64,000 nt of DNA from Polyodon spathula (lineage: Eukaryota > Chordata > Actinopteri > Acipenseriformes > Polyodontidae): positions 31,378,774-31,442,773 of the forward strand of contig NC_054548.1 of NCBI RefSeq assembly GCF_017654505.1, given 5' to 3'. The notes beneath the pieces were generated by a model, which was not told where the DNA came from, made no database searches, and saw only the letters and a program-made list of their open reading frames with translations. Shown one piece after another: positions 1-12,164 of this stretch (its first letter is position 1; every line of letters starts with the position of its first letter). A program made the position numbers and the translations under genes.

Positions 1-892
1 TTAAGCCCTGTATTTGTCTTTTCTTTTTTTAATAGCAAAACCTTGGAACTAACAGTTTTGTTTCTTTTTTGTGTTTTTTAATACTTTTAAAACAAATCTT
101 GCTCTATTTAATAAGGTTTAAGATTTTACTTCAACTCTAGTTGATGCTTAAGGCTAGTGTACAGTGAATTGCATCTTGTTGCTTAGGGTCAGTAAATTTT
201 AGGCTTAAAGCAATTAGCTAGTCCAATGACCAATTCCACAGATAACAAAAGTGTAAAAGATGAAAAAATATATTTCTGTGCCTTGCAAAGGGCTTATTTA
301 TTTATTGTAAACAGTATTTTTTTATTTGTAAGCTTCAGTATTTTTTATAAACTTGCTTATAAAGCAATTTAACTATAAAGCACTTTTTTATGAGTCAAAT
401 GGCCAGAATTTGAAATGTTGAATAAATGGTGTCACATTAACAAAAAAAAATAAAAAACACATTGAAGAGGTCTATAAACCCTTCATACTGTATGCTTATT
501 TTTTCCTTTTTTGTCAAAGAAGTTTGTCAGGGCTACTTCCAGCAGATCTCAGATAGTAAGGGATTGCATGGTACGGTGTTTAGTTATAGTAAAGTTAAGT
601 ATACTCTGCACAAGCTTTATTTTCACTGCTGGTGTCTTGTAAGCATAAGGTACGGTCAAAGTTTTTGGTCAATTGTACGGCTTTTTAGCATGAGAAGACG
701 ATTTACCCCCTATTTAAATTCATACAATGCTTTAGATGTGCACTTCTAATAGTGCAAGGAATGTGAGTAGCATGTGCGTGCTATGTCACATAAGTTATGA
801 CTGTGGAGAGAGAGAGAGTTTGGGCTTTCTAAACTGCGTGGAAACCCGGCCTATGTCAACTCCAACTCCTTTGTTCTAGGCTAAATAGATTG
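1..892. other. RSPH1 intronic sequence, no feature recognised
   Basis: AT-rich sequence upstream of the first RSPH1 exon in the window. I looked for the preceding MORN-coding exon (a glycine-lysine-arginine-histidine-glycine type stretch) on the + strand and did not find it. The 5' exons must therefore lie before base 1. No RNA gene or clear transposon is visible here. Confidence 0.5.
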
Positions 893-1030
893 TAGCTCAG
901 TTCTTTAAGCCATAGGATTAGACTGGTTGCTCTTCTCTGGACTCTCTCTGTGGGGCCACAATGTCTCTTTATTGTTGTGTTGACCAGAATTTGACACATT
1001 ATTCTAAGTATGTAACAGCCTGGTGTAGTC
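893..1030 (-). repeat. Ancient CR1-type LINE fragment
   Basis: The stretch carries the phrase pattern of a CR1 3' coding end read on the minus strand: 'gttgctcttctctggactct' followed by a short gap and 'gaccagaatttgacacatta'. The younger CR1 copies of this window share the same order of words ('ctcttctttgcactctttct' then 'gaccagaactg'). It is much more diverged than those copies, so it is an old insertion or a different CR1 subfamily. Boundaries are approximate. Confidence 0.5.
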
Positions 1031-1117
1031 AGCCTAATCTATATGTAATAGTCTAATGTATTCTCTCCATTCTATCTATATATGCTAAAATGTTTAATTG
1101 TGCTGATTATCTTCCAG

Positions 1118-1223
1118 GGGACATACAGATTTAAAAATGGAGCCTGTTACATTGGAGAGTACTACATGAACAAGAAACATGGTCAAGGCACATTCTACTA
1201 CCCAGATGGATCCAAATATGAAG
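1118..1223 (+). CDS. RSPH1: RSPH1 coding exon (MORN repeats), first in window
   Basis: This 106-bp exon follows a polypyrimidine-poor acceptor ending cttccag and opens in phase 0 with [15 protein letters not shown]. It continues through [14 protein letters not shown] and ends with one base of a split glycine codon. These are two consecutive MORN (membrane occupation and recognition nexus) motifs, matching RSPH1 at about residue 57 onward of the human protein. RSPH1 sits in the head of the axonemal radial spokes of motile cilia and sperm flagella, where it helps regulate dynein-driven bending. The donor is AG|GCAAGT, a GC rather than GT donor, and the frame continues perfectly into the exon at 16103. 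Upstream exons are outside the window. Identification is strong because five further exons follow in the right order and phase. Confidence 0.93.
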
Positions 1224-1229
1224 GCAAGT
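1224..1229 (+). other. GC splice donor of a GC-AG intron
   Basis: The exon ends ...TATGAAG and the intron begins GCAAGT, the strong consensus seen at known GC-AG introns. The matching acceptor is the AG at 16101-16102. Joining G to GT restores a glycine codon and the MORN phrase [14 protein letters not shown]. No GT within a few bases would give an in-frame MORN join. Confidence 0.8.
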
Positions 1230-2289
1230 CTTTCCTCCATATTATTTAAAATGTGTATATAGCAGGGCGAAGGCTTGGCATCAAATATCATCCACCCCCA
1301 TCCCAGAGCTTCATCTCACTGGCAGGGGCAATGGCTTACATAACATTACCTGCTACATCAGCATTAAAAAGTGGCTTAACACCTCATTGCAAATATTTTT
1401 GTGTTTGTTCACTGTTTTCACTCAATATTAAGCATGGATAATCACTGCACATTGTGTTGCTTTAAATTTGCAATGGGCTATTCTGGTTTAACGAAAATGA
1501 TGAATACACCTGCATCTGGAAAAAAAAAAACCCAGCTAAATATGCTTATAAAATGCACTAGCTTTCTAACGATAAATGTCTCTTCTTCAGATTAAATCAA
1601 AATGGAATGTTGTCTTACAGTTTAGTCGCATAACATTTAATTTGAATAGAAAAAAAAAATTGAATGTTATTTTGCTGCTGAGGTAACTTGTCAATATTAT
1701 ATTCTAGCTTGTTTTTGCACCAGTGATTTTACAGTTTTGCCATGGTGTGGAAATATATTAAGTTCATTTAGCAGTTTAAGAATTATACAAGTACAGTGTA
1801 TTCTAATGAATTGCATACATGATAACCGCATAAAAGGCTAGTCACACTACAGTGTTTATTTGCTGTGTTTTTTACGCCAGCCGATTTGCAGTGATTTTTG
1901 TATTTACACATAAGCGTTTTTCTCTTCTTCAAATGTCCATTGGAACGTCTGGTTCTAGCAGTGCATTGTTCTTTATAAGCAGCACAATACATGTCTCGAT
2001 ATGCAATACAAACAAAAAATAAGGGAGACTGCGAGGAAATCGAAATTACAGTTAACACTACGTTGAATTTTAAAATAAATAAATGGTTTTTGTACCTGAA
2101 TGCATTGTATTATGAAATGCAAACAGTGGTTACAGAGGAGCAGTTTGCGTAGCGGTAAAAAGCAAGAATATGATAGCCAGTGTTGTGGACATCAGCAGCC
2201 TGGACATCAGAGATGTACTTCAGCGGGGGTGGCGAAAACCAGCAGAATGGGAGGTGAGGTGGCAGGTTCCCTGAAGACGGCGGTGCTCC

Positions 2290-2825
2290 AAGAGGTTCGT
2301 GACACTTTGGAGTCGGTAAAACACTAAGGCGACTCCAACAAGCTTTCTACTGCCGGCACTCCGAGTGTGTAGCAAGGGACTCCCTGGGCCGGTCGCATGC
2401 CCTATTACAGCAGTTTCCAGTAGGGTACCCTATGGAGCATGTGGGGGATGACATCGTAGGCCCCTTCCCTTGCTCTGACTGGGGGAACCAATTCATCATT
2501 GTGGCCACAAAGTGGCCTGAAACACTCTGCTGGAGGGGTTCTTCTGCGAATTCAGGGTTCCCCAACAGCTACACTCAGACCAGGCCCACAACCTTGAATT
2601 ATGGGTCTTCGATGACATGTCGACGACTAAGGGTCCATAAGACACACACCATGCCACTGCACCCCTAGATTGGTGGGCTGGAACCGGACCCTCTCTGTCC
2701 AGTTCACCATTGCCACCACTGCCCATCAGAAGGACTGGGACGTCCAGCTGCCACTGATCCTGTTGGCTTGCCATACCGCTGTCCAGGAATCTACCAGCTG
2801 TACCACTTCCACTTTGTGAATCAGA
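2290..2825 (+). pseudogene. Degraded Gypsy-type integrase fragment
   Basis: Three frames read together give an integrase: a zinc-finger-side phrase (GVGKTLRRLQQAFYCRHSEC) near 2315-2375. Then PMEHVGDDIVGPFPCSDWG and FIIVATKWPE at about 2430-2520, with the first catalytic Asp in the DIVGPFP context. Then EGFFCEFRVPQQLHSDQ near 2530-2580 and DWDVQLPLILLACHTAVQES near 2735-2790. This order is that of Ty3/Gypsy pol C-termini. Several frameshifts and stops show it is dead. No flanking LTR of the same element was recognised, so it is an isolated relic in the first RSPH1 intron. Confidence 0.72.
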
Positions 2826-3239
2826 ACAACACAAAAAACATCAGTATTTATAGAGAAATAAAAAGAGAAGAGAAGAAAGAAGACATTTAAAAATATGCAT
2901 AAAAAGCTAGTCTAACTAAAAGAGCTTTTATTCCTGATTTATGACTCAGCGGCTCTAATATCAGATGATAGTTTATTCACAATCTGGGAGCATTGTAACT
3001 AAAAGCTCTTTCTCCTTTTCTTTTTGTCTTAATCTTTGGGAGGGACAGAAGACCGGAATCAGCCAACCTTAAAGCACCTCTAGGTACATACAGAGACACA
3101 AGGTGTTTTAGATAATCAGGTGCCAGGCCATTTGTAAGTCAAAACTATGATCTTATAATAAACTTATTATCTTATAAACAATCTTCAGAGTATGAAAACA
3201 TCACAGTTAACAGAATAGCTGTCAATCACTATGAATTTC
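2826..3239. other. No feature recognised between two retroelement relics
   Basis: Sequence between the Gypsy relic and the L2 relic. It contains a purine-rich run near 2850-2885 and no open frame or repeat structure I can name. Confidence 0.4.
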
Positions 3240-4500
3240 CTTATTCCCACCCTCACGGGCCACCTTTACTCAGATCATCGACACAGTTGCCTCGCTTACA
3301 ACCAGAACAGTGAAGAAACTTTACAACTATCCATGGCTGCCACAAGTCTGAGAGCAAATGGAGGTCATCTTTCAGAAGAAGATTGACACCATTCTATGCT
3401 CTCCTGCCATAAACCCAATATAGTACGTGACCACCTTGACTTCCCTCCGATTGCTCCTCCTTTCCTCTCTCCATTGTTGAAATCAAATACTGCCACATGC
3501 CCCTTGGACCACTGGCCAACAAATCTTGTCCGTCTCTGTGCTTCTGACCTTGCTCATTCCATTATGCACACTCTCAACCTGTCCCTGGTTTCAGGCCTGA
3601 TTCCTGCTGCCCTCAAGACTGCCCGACTAATGCTAGTGCACAATCTCCCCCCCATCACCCCACCACCCTGTCTTGACCCAGCTATCTTATCTAACTTCCG
3701 TCCAATATCAAATCTTCTTCTCTCCAAAACTCTTGAAAGGGCTGGTTAAACATCTCACAGATGACAATCTGCTTGAATCTCTGCAGTCTGGCTTCAGGTC
3801 GCATCACAGTACTGAAACTGCTCTGCTCTGGATTGTAAATAACCTTCTGCTTTTGATACCATAGATCATAGCATTCTTTTTGACAGCCTTGACCGTATAC
3901 TGGGATCTCTGGAACCTGTCTCTCCTGGTTGTCCTCTTACCTATCTGGATGCATGCAGTCTGCTTTCTATGATGGAAGCAGTGCTGACGCAAACCCGGTC
4001 ACTTGCGGTGTCCCTCAAAGGGTCTGTTTTTGGGCCTGTTCTCTTCAACATCTACATGTTTCGCTTGGGTCAACTCATCCACCAGCAAAGCCTCATATTT
4101 CAGTCCTATGCAGATGACACCCAGCTCTACTTAACATTAGACCCTGGATGTCCCTCTGCCATAGTCTGGCTCTCAGCTTGCATCCAAGACATCGAGGCCT
4201 GGATGTTTGCCAGTTTTCTTCAGCTCAACATTAACAAATGAACTACTTCTAGTAAGATCAAAAACTCAACTCAAGAATCTCAATATTGCTTCCTTGAACC
4301 TTAGAAACTGTCTGCTGCTGCCTTCTCTCACTGTGTAAAGCCTTACTGTACTTCTGCATAGTAACCTCTCCTTTGATTCTCAAATCTTCTCTAGTCAAAT
4401 CCTCCTTCTGCCACCTCTGAAACATCTCAAAGGTCCGTCCCTACCTTTCCCTCCCGGATGCTATAATGCAAGTGTCTTTGAGCTGAATAACGTTGGATAG
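3240..4500 (+). pseudogene. L2-clade LINE reverse transcriptase relic
   Basis: The fragments fall in reverse-transcriptase order. An ILSNFRPISNLL phrase lies near 3690-3720, then LESLQSGFRSHHSTETALL near 3770-3825. TCGVPQ-like and GPVLFNIYM phrases follow near 4000-4060, and the catalytic box YADDTQLYL is at about 4105-4135. The STETALL and ADDTQLY wording is typical of fish L2/Maui-type LINEs. Frames change at least four times, and a codon run is missing around the first catalytic aspartate, so it is non-functional. The 5' part of the element is absent. Bases 4250-4500 probably hold its decayed 3' end. Confidence 0.7.
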
Positions 4501-5834
4501 TCAGGCAAAAAAGGTTTGAAATTGTGCGCTGTTCAATTTGCAGAAATGCATGGCAGTTGCAATGCTGAAAAAACATAAGAAAATAAGAATACAAGAGAGT
4601 TTACAAACGGGAGGAGGCCATTCGGCCCATCTTGCTCGTTTGGTTGTTAGTACCTTATTGATCCCAGAATCTCATCAAGCAACTTCTTGAAGGTTCCCAG
4701 GGTGTCAGCTTCAACAACATTACTGGGGAGTTGGTTACAGACCCTCACAATTCTCTGTGTAAAAAAAGTGCCTCCTATTTTTTGTTTTGAAAAAGTCCCT
4801 TGGGTCGACATTGTCAATACCTTTTAGAATTTTGAATGTTTGAATCAGGTCGCCACGTAGTCTTATTTGTTCAAGACTGAATAGATTCAATTCGTTTAGC
4901 CTGTCTGCATGTGACATGTCTTTTAAACCCAGAATAATTCTGGCTACTTTTCTTTGCAGTCTTTTTAGAGCAACAGTGTCCTTTTTGTAGCAAGGTAACC
5001 AGAACTGAACACAATATTCTAGATGAGGTCTTACTAGTGCATTGTACAGTTTTAACATTACTAACTTTGATTTATATTCAACACTTTTCACAATACTGTA
5101 TATCCGAGCATCTTGTTGGCCTTTTCTATAGCTTTCCCACATTGTCTGGATGAAGACATTTCTGAGTCAACATAAACTAGGTCTTTTTCATAGACTCCTT
5201 CTTCAATTTCAGTATCTCCCATATGATATTTATAATGCATATTTGTATTGCCTGCTTGCAGTACCTTACACTTTTCTTTATTAAATGTCACTTGCCATGT
5301 GTCTGCCCAGTTCTGAATCTTGTCTAGATCATTTTGAATTACCTTTGTTGCTGTAACAGTGTTTGCCGCCACTCCTATTTTTGTGTCTTCTGCAAATTTA
5401 ACAAGTTTGCTACTATTACCAGAATCTAAGTCATTAATGTAGATTAGGAATAGCAAAGGACCTAATACTGATCCCTGTGGTACACCACTGGTTACCTCAC
5501 TCTATTTTGAGGTTTCTCCTATCAATACTTTATTTTTTGTTAGTCACCCCCTATTCCATGTGCATGCATTTCACTGAATCCCTACTGCGTTCAGTTTGAG
5601 AATTAATCTTTTGTGTGGGACTTTGTCAAAAGCTTTCTGGAAATCTAAATAAACCATGTCATATGCTTTGCAATTATCCAATGCTGATGTTGCACCCTCA
5701 AAAAAATAGGTTAAGTTAGTTAGTTAGACACAATTCCCCTTTTCTAAAACCATGCTGATTGTTTCCCAGGATACTGTTACCATATAGGTAATTTTCCATT
5801 TTGGATCTTATTATAATTTCCATAAGTTTACATA

Positions 5835-6571
5835 CAGTGCCTTGAAAAATTATTCAGCCCCCATTCTTTTTTTCACATTTAAGAGTCTCAGATTCAGAAT
5901 TTGAAATAGATTAAATTAGGATATTTTCCCAGCAGCAGAGACTGGCAATATTGTCAGGATTGATGGGAGAAAGAATGGTGCACAATACAGAGAAATCCTG
6001 GATAAAAACCTACTCCCCTCTGCCAAAAAAATCAAACTGCGGAAGAAGTTTGTCTTTCAACAGGACAATGATCCAAAGAATGCTGCCAGAGCAACACTGG
6101 AGTGGCTTAAAATGAAGAAAATAGATGTCCTTGAGTGGCCCAGTCAGAGTCCTGACCTTAATCCCATTGAAAATCTGTGGCAAGACCTCAAAATCACAGT
6201 CACCATTCCCCAACTAGCTTGACACAGCTTGAGCAATTTTGCAAGGAGGAATGGGCAAATACTGCTCCATCACGATGTTCAAAGTTAATAGAGACTTATC
6301 CAAAAAGACTACTGGCTGTAATAGCTGCCAGAGGTGGTTCAACCAAAAGTATTGACCCAGGGGGATGAATGCTTAAAAAAATAATGACATTTCAGTTTTT
6401 TAATTTTTATTATTTTATTGTTACTATTTTCTTTCTTTTTGGGGGGACTCTGCGAAGAAGAATGTGTGATTCACAAATAAAAATTCCCAATCTAATGCAT
6501 CAAAATCCCAGACTGTGAGACTCATAAATGTGAAAAAAGGGATAAGGACTGAATACTTTTTCAAGGCACTG
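5835..6571 (+). mobile_element. Internally deleted Tc1/mariner element inside CR1 copy a
   Basis: The ends are inverted (cagtgccttgaaaaatta at the left, ttttcaaggcactg at the right) and flanked by TA. Removing one TA rejoins the CR1 word 'cataagttta...ttagaagtcag'. Inside, the + strand encodes the C-terminal half of a Tc1 transposase: [13 protein letters not shown] with the second catalytic Asp, and [15 protein letters not shown] with the third. The N-terminal DNA-binding half is missing, and stops follow from about 6220. It is a non-autonomous copy that post-dates the CR1. Confidence 0.88.
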
Positions 6572-7740
6572 TATATTAGAAGTCAGACTTATTGGTTGTA
6601 GTTACCTGGTTCGGTTTTGTTTCTCTTTTTGTGGATCGGTATTATATTTGCAATTCTCCAGTCTGTTGGTACAACCCCTGTGTCAAGAGACTGCTGCATG
6701 ATCTTGGTTAGTGGTTTGTATTAAATAACTTTTTTCATTTCTTTGAGTACTATTGGGAGGATCTCATCCGGCCCAGGGGATTTGTTTATTTTAAGAGCTC
6801 CTAGTCCCTTTAACACTTCTGACTCGGTTAGGCTAAAGTTATTTAAAACTGGACAGGAACAGGTTGACATGTGGGGCATGTTGTCCTTAACCTCCTTTGT
6901 AAAAACTTGTGAAAAGTAATCATTTAATATATTTGCTATTTTTATTTTTGTCTAAGATTTTGCCATTTGTATCTCTTAGACATTTAACCTCATCTTTGAG
7001 TGTTCTCTTGCTGTTACAATTTTTTGGGATTGGTTTTAGCCCTCTTAGAAATTTTCATTTCTCTCTATGTCTTGGCCCTTCTTACTCCCATTTTGACTTG
7101 TGTTTGCAGTTCCAAGTAGTCTTTTTGTGTACTTTGTTCTTGGTCCCTTTAAAACGCTCTGTAAAGTGCCTTTTTCACTAGATATATATTTTTAAATTGA
7201 TCTATTTAACCATGTTGGCAATTTTGGGATGTAATTTTTTTCGCCTCTGGTACTACCTTTTTAAAAAACAGCCATCCTTTTTCGAAGGATGTTTTCTCTA
7301 TTTTGCTCCAATCTACTTCTGTTAGTCTCTGTTTCATACCTTCATAGTTTGCCTAAAATTGTAAAGCTTTAGTCATTACTTTTTGGGTTTTAAAAGTCAC
7401 TTCAAATGAGACCATGCTGTGGTCTGTTTGCCAATGGTTCTCTGACCTCTGTTTTAGTTATTCTATCTTTGTTATTTGCAAAGACTAAATCAAGGCATGC
7501 CTACCCTCTAGTCAGTGTCTTGACAGATTGCGTTAGGAAGCAGTCATTTGTCATTTCCACCATTTCAATTTTCTCCGTCGTGCTCCCCACTGGGTTTTCC
7601 CATTTTATTCGGGGAAAGTTGAAATCCCCCATTAGTATGACTTCTCCTTTGCTACATGCGTTTCTAATGTCATTGTATAACAGATTATTTTGCTCACCGT
7701 CTGAATTTGGCGGTCTATAGCATACTCCTATTATTATGCC

Positions 7741-8359
7741 CGTAACAGGGCGAGCAGCCATGTTCAGTTTTTGTTTTAGAACAGGGTTTCCCCCTCTGCC
7801 CCTTACTGTATTTTGTGTTTGTATTATGATTTATTTATTGTATCTGAATATATGATGGCGAAGTGTCATTTGTTATTGTTTTTATATTGTTTTGCAGCAT
7901 GGATGGGAAGCCCCATCCACATTAAAAAAAACCTTGTGTTAATGTGTGGCTGTCGGCTAGTGCATTGTTAAACTAGCCGACAGTCACACAAATTAATGAA
8001 CTCATGCAGATTGTGGCCGAGGGGTAATAGAATAATTACAAACTAGTTAAGCCCCTTGGCCACAGTATTTAAGCCTGCAGCTTTCCCTGCTCTGGGTGGC
8101 TGTACGGAGGAGAGCGAGAGAACGAAGTATAGGATCAGTGAAGGCAATTGCCCAGCCTGACCTTTGTTTTTGTGTTTGTGATTTTGTTTCTGTTTAAATA
8201 TTTTTTTTTGTGCTCTGTGAGCAAGTTTTTATTTCTGTTTAACTATTTTATTTATTTTTGTGTTATTGAAAATAAACGGTGCATGCGCCATTGCACCGTA
8301 CCTACCTGTGTGCTTCCTCATTGTGGTCTGACATCACCGCAGTGCCATTTCCTGCCACA
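7741..8359 (+). mobile_element. Solo LTR (family 1) inside CR1 copy a, duplication ATGCC
   Basis: The 619-bp block interrupts the CR1 endonuclease region and is bounded by ATGCC at 7736-7740 and again at 8360-8364. The ends are cgtaacaggg (first T mutated) and gccaca. The same family is seen at 18864 and 38569. A TATA-like tatttaag is near 8067 and AATAAA is at 8271-8276. There is no internal region or second LTR, so it is the product of LTR-LTR recombination. Confidence 0.87.
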
Positions 8360-9697
8360 ATGCCCTTTGAATTTTTGTCTGACCAATATTGCTTTGGCGT
8401 GGTTTTCTTCATCCAGATTTAACTGTTTGTTATGTACAGCGCTACACCTCCACCTCTTCTGTCCTGTCTGGCTTTACTATACAGTGTATACCCACTAATA
8501 TTTTATTCATCTCCATCACTCTCAGATAACCACGTTTCTGTAACACCTATCACATCATAGTTACTTGTTAGTGCAGTAGCTTCAAGTTCTAACATTTTGT
8601 TTCTGATACTTCTAACATTTAGATAAATACATTTAATGGCTTTCTTACCTGAGTTGTTGCCCTTGTTTTGATGTGGTCTCCCTTCTGTTTTTTTGTTGAT
8701 TTCTCCCCCCTTCCTCTCTAATTTAAATGCTTCTGAACCTCCTCAAGGAACTTTTCTCTGAGGGGATTGGTTCCCTTTTTATTTAAGTGCAGTCCCTTCC
8801 GCCTATGTAGATAGTCCTTGTTGTAGAATGCAGTCCAATGTTCAAGGAAGGTGAAGCCTTCCTGTGTGCACCACGTTTTCAGCCATACATTTAGATTAAT
8901 TATTTCCAGCTGTCCGTATGCTCCTTTGCAAGGTGCTGGCAGTATCGCAGAAAATACCACAGTTTTGGTCTTGTCTTCTAATTTCCTTCTTAGCTCTCTG
9001 AATTTGTTTTGCAGGGATTTTGGTCTGTCTCTTTTAATGTTGTTTGTACCGATGTGGACAACTACTACCGGGTTATCTCCTGTTCATTCTAGGAGCCTGT
9101 CCACGTTCTCAGTGATGTGTGTGACAAAGGCACCCGGAAGGCAGCACATTGTTGTTGTAAGGGGGTCCAGACTGCGAACTGAACTTGCTGTTTTTCTCAA
9201 TATGAAGTCCCCAACAATCAACCTTATTTTTGCTGTCTGGCCACCACTGTTAATAGGGTCCTGGATGTTGTTCCTTATATTCTCTTGATGTTGGTTTTGA
9301 TCATCTAAATTTTGAAGTGGCTCAAGTTTGTTGGATATTTTGATTTCTGGTGGTTGTGTTGACGAAGTTTCTTTTTATCCCTACTTCTGCGTACCTGAAC
9401 CCAGTCAGGCTTTCAGTCTGTTAGGGGTGCAGACTTCCATGAATTAAGGGTGTGCCAGCTCCTCAAGATCCTTTTGCTGTCTCATTTCTTGCAGCTCCAT
9501 TTCTAGTATACTTACTAGTTTAAGCAAGTCCTGGATCATGCAGCACTTTACACACACTTGGTTTAACTCTGCTGGGTTTTTTCAGATTTCCCACATCATA
9601 CAAGTGTCACTGATTATTGGCTTGAAGATCATGTTAATTTCTTTTTAAAGTTTAGTTTAGCTCCTGCAGCTGTCAACCTGCTTTCAAACTGCTTCTA

Positions 9698-10728
9698 ACA
9701 AAGACAAACTTAAATATGGTGAAAGAAAATTGAGGTGATAGGAGGAAAGTGTTTATGGACTGATGTAGAGAACCTTTTGTTTGAATGGAGTACTTTTAAT
9801 GACTTTAATATATACTTTTACTTGTTCTACATGTGGGTGTAACTCAGTGGTGCACTTGTAAAGTATGTGTACGGCTGTGGTTCTGATTAACAAAACAAAA
9901 TGGAAGTATTTGCAAAACTAAGATTTTTTGTTTACTGGCTATTAGATGGTGCACTGTTTAGTTTATTGTTATTTTGCTTTTTTAATTGATGCAAGCAGCA
10001 CTGTTTAATAATTTTCATTTAAATTTGAATTAATACACCAAATTTGTAAAAGTCAATGCAGCTGGAACTACATTGTCTAAGTATGGTTTTGGAAAGAAAT
10101 GTTCAGTAAAGCAAAGGCAAGGCATGAAGTTAACCGGAAAGGCACTCGATTCAGGAAAAACAAAGCTATGCTGTTTTAAACATTCATATTCTAACCCTTT
10201 CGTGAAAGCACACATTTTACTAGTTAAAAAGCAGGACTACCTAAGGTAGTGAGAAGGTATTACACAAAAATAAATAAAAACAGAAATTGATCCACTTCTT
10301 TATATCGTGTTTTGTTCACTATTATATAATCTCTCCTACTTGTTTCATAACGAGAGGAGCTGCTACCTGAACCATGTCATACATAGCTACTTGCTGAGGT
10401 TTTTTTTTGGTTTTTTTATTTTTGGTGTAAGGATTTGAGCAAAACTAATAATTATCAACCTATTGTGTGTTCATTTTTAGCATGATGTTTTGGGGGGAAT
10501 AACACAGAATTGCAAAACTGCAACGGTCACTGAAATGACTATAAATTAGCAATGTGTCTGTTAAGACACTGAAGGAGTCAGAATGTGTATTTTATTGTTG
10601 TATTTTAAAGTATTTGAATTTTAAGCATAGAATCAGATCTCCTTATACCATATATTATCATAGAATATGTGATTATGTGAAATGTGGTTTACGTTATATG
10701 TGTAGGTCAACATTATTTGAAGACACAG
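9698..10728. other. Intronic sequence, nothing recognised
   Basis: About 1 kb of AT-rich sequence between CR1 copy a and the next solo LTR. Open frames are short, and no coding or repeat signature is recognisable. Confidence 0.4.
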
Positions 10729-11156
10729 TGTGGCAGGCTGGCGAGTGGATAGAGGCCTAGAGACAGTCTGAAGTTCAAACAAATATACTTTTATTATAAA
10801 TAAACACAAAAATAAAGTGCACAAGGGCAAAATAAAGATCTTTAAACACAAATAGAAAGATAACAAAACAAAACTTACAAAAATAAGGTTTCCAGGCTGG
10901 GCAATGCCTTCACTGGATTTATCAAAATTAAAAAATCACAAAACAACCACAAACACCAACCTGCTTCCTCAGCTCCCTCCTCCCAAATGAGAAGCAGAGG
11001 CCTCCTTTTATGTCAGGTGGCTGGGCGCTGATTAATCATTAATTAAACTAATCATCTAATCAACCCCAGCCACCTGAACACAATGAACCCATGCAGGTAG
11101 GGGAATTTAACCCCATCCCTGCCAATTTCTAAAGGGCAGAGGTGTGCTCTGCCACA
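10729..11156 (-). mobile_element. Solo LTR (family 2), duplication CACAG
   Basis: A 428-bp block begins tgtggcaggctgg and ends ctctgccaca, flanked by CACAG at 10724-10728 and 11157-11161. Read on the minus strand it has a TATA-like cataaaagg about mid-way and an aataaa near its 3' end, the layout of an LTR. No internal retroelement sequence adjoins it. Confidence 0.83.
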
Positions 11157-11385
11157 CACAGGTTTACATTGTTTGAAGGATGTTCACATGTATGTGAAAC
11201 AGCTGACAGCGAAGCATCGAAAACAAATTAAATTGCAGCTACAAAGAAATGGCCTGAAAACTCTCTGTTGTTTGATTTTTTTTGTGAAATGCCTAAATGA
11301 TCCAAACACAGTGGAATGCAAACTGAAAAAGTGGCTCTTAACATATGAAGGCACAACCAATTTCTGCAGTACTTCATGTAAGTTC

Positions 11386-11386
11386 A

Positions 11387-11426
<40 letters not shown>

Positions 11427-11427
11427 G
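11386..11427. repeat. (ATT)n microsatellite
   Basis: About fourteen units of ATT. The runs of asparagine or leucine in predicted frames here are artefacts of this repeat. Confidence 0.97.
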
Positions 11428-12164
11428 TTGGGGACGAATTGTTGTGCACCCATTTCTTACCTGAACATTAGGCAAATCCTAAAACACTTTGTTGCCACTT
11501 TAGACACCTCTTCTTCCTTCTTTCTTTTTAAACATTTTTGAGTTGGCATGGAGCACACAAATGGAAAAATCACATAGTGACAATTCCTGGAAGCATGGTC
11601 ATACTGAGCTCAGTCTAACAGCATCCCTCCCTCTGTTTGCCCGTCATTAACCAATGGTATAGTACGTCGTTCTCGTGGCTTAGTGCCGGGAGGTGCTTGG
11701 TAAAAAGAATGGCAACAGTAATACATTATTGCAGGACAAGGTTAGACAGAATTCAGTTGAACTGTAACAGATCGGGCCAGCTGATGCTGAGCAAAGATCA
11801 GATGTGCTGTTGTTGGCGGACACCGGCAGCAATGACGGACTAACGTATCGGCAACCTTTGCCATAAGTTTTTTTTTAATTTTTTTTTATCTGAGAGGCAT
11901 TATGGCAAGTGGCTTGGGCACTGTGGCAATTGCCGCCGGTGCCACTGGTTATTTCGCGACCTGCAATGATGTTATAGTCTTGAAGTGTTTGGATACTTGA
12001 TAAGCTCAAATAAAATAGGTTAATACAGAGGTGATGTAGGATGTATAACTTGATTTGTATCAAAATCAACTGTGAAAAAAGTATTTTAAAAACAAAAAGC
12101 TGTTTTCTTAAAATTGAAGTCTCAAAAAGGGGGGAGCGACCTATACAATAATTGTTATGGCAAT
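11428..12164. other. Intronic sequence, nothing recognised
   Basis: No coding signature, LTR end or inverted repeat was found. A poly-T run lies near 11869-11888. Confidence 0.4.

Larger units (their letters stand above)
4573..9697 (-). mobile_element. CR1 LINE copy a, old, near full length, interrupted
   Basis: On the minus strand this runs from the 5' UTR word at about 9690 ('cctgctttcaaactgcttc') to the 3' end at 4573. The end carries a decayed copy of the family's 8-base tail repeat. An esterase ORF1 relic occupies about 8718-9625, including the DHW/TFYN-like and LHLNKKGT phrases. An endonuclease relic lies at about 6900-8690 and a reverse transcriptase relic at 4740-6890. Stops and frameshifts are numerous, and divergence from the young copies is clearly higher. 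A Tc1 element (5835-6571) and a solo LTR (7741-8359) sit inside it, so it is older than both. It lies antisense to RSPH1 in the first intron. Confidence 0.88.

Noticed and set aside
462..749. 95-codon open frame on + in the first intron
   Set aside because: No recognisable domain, low-complexity AT-rich sequence, not in phase with RSPH1 and without splice support.
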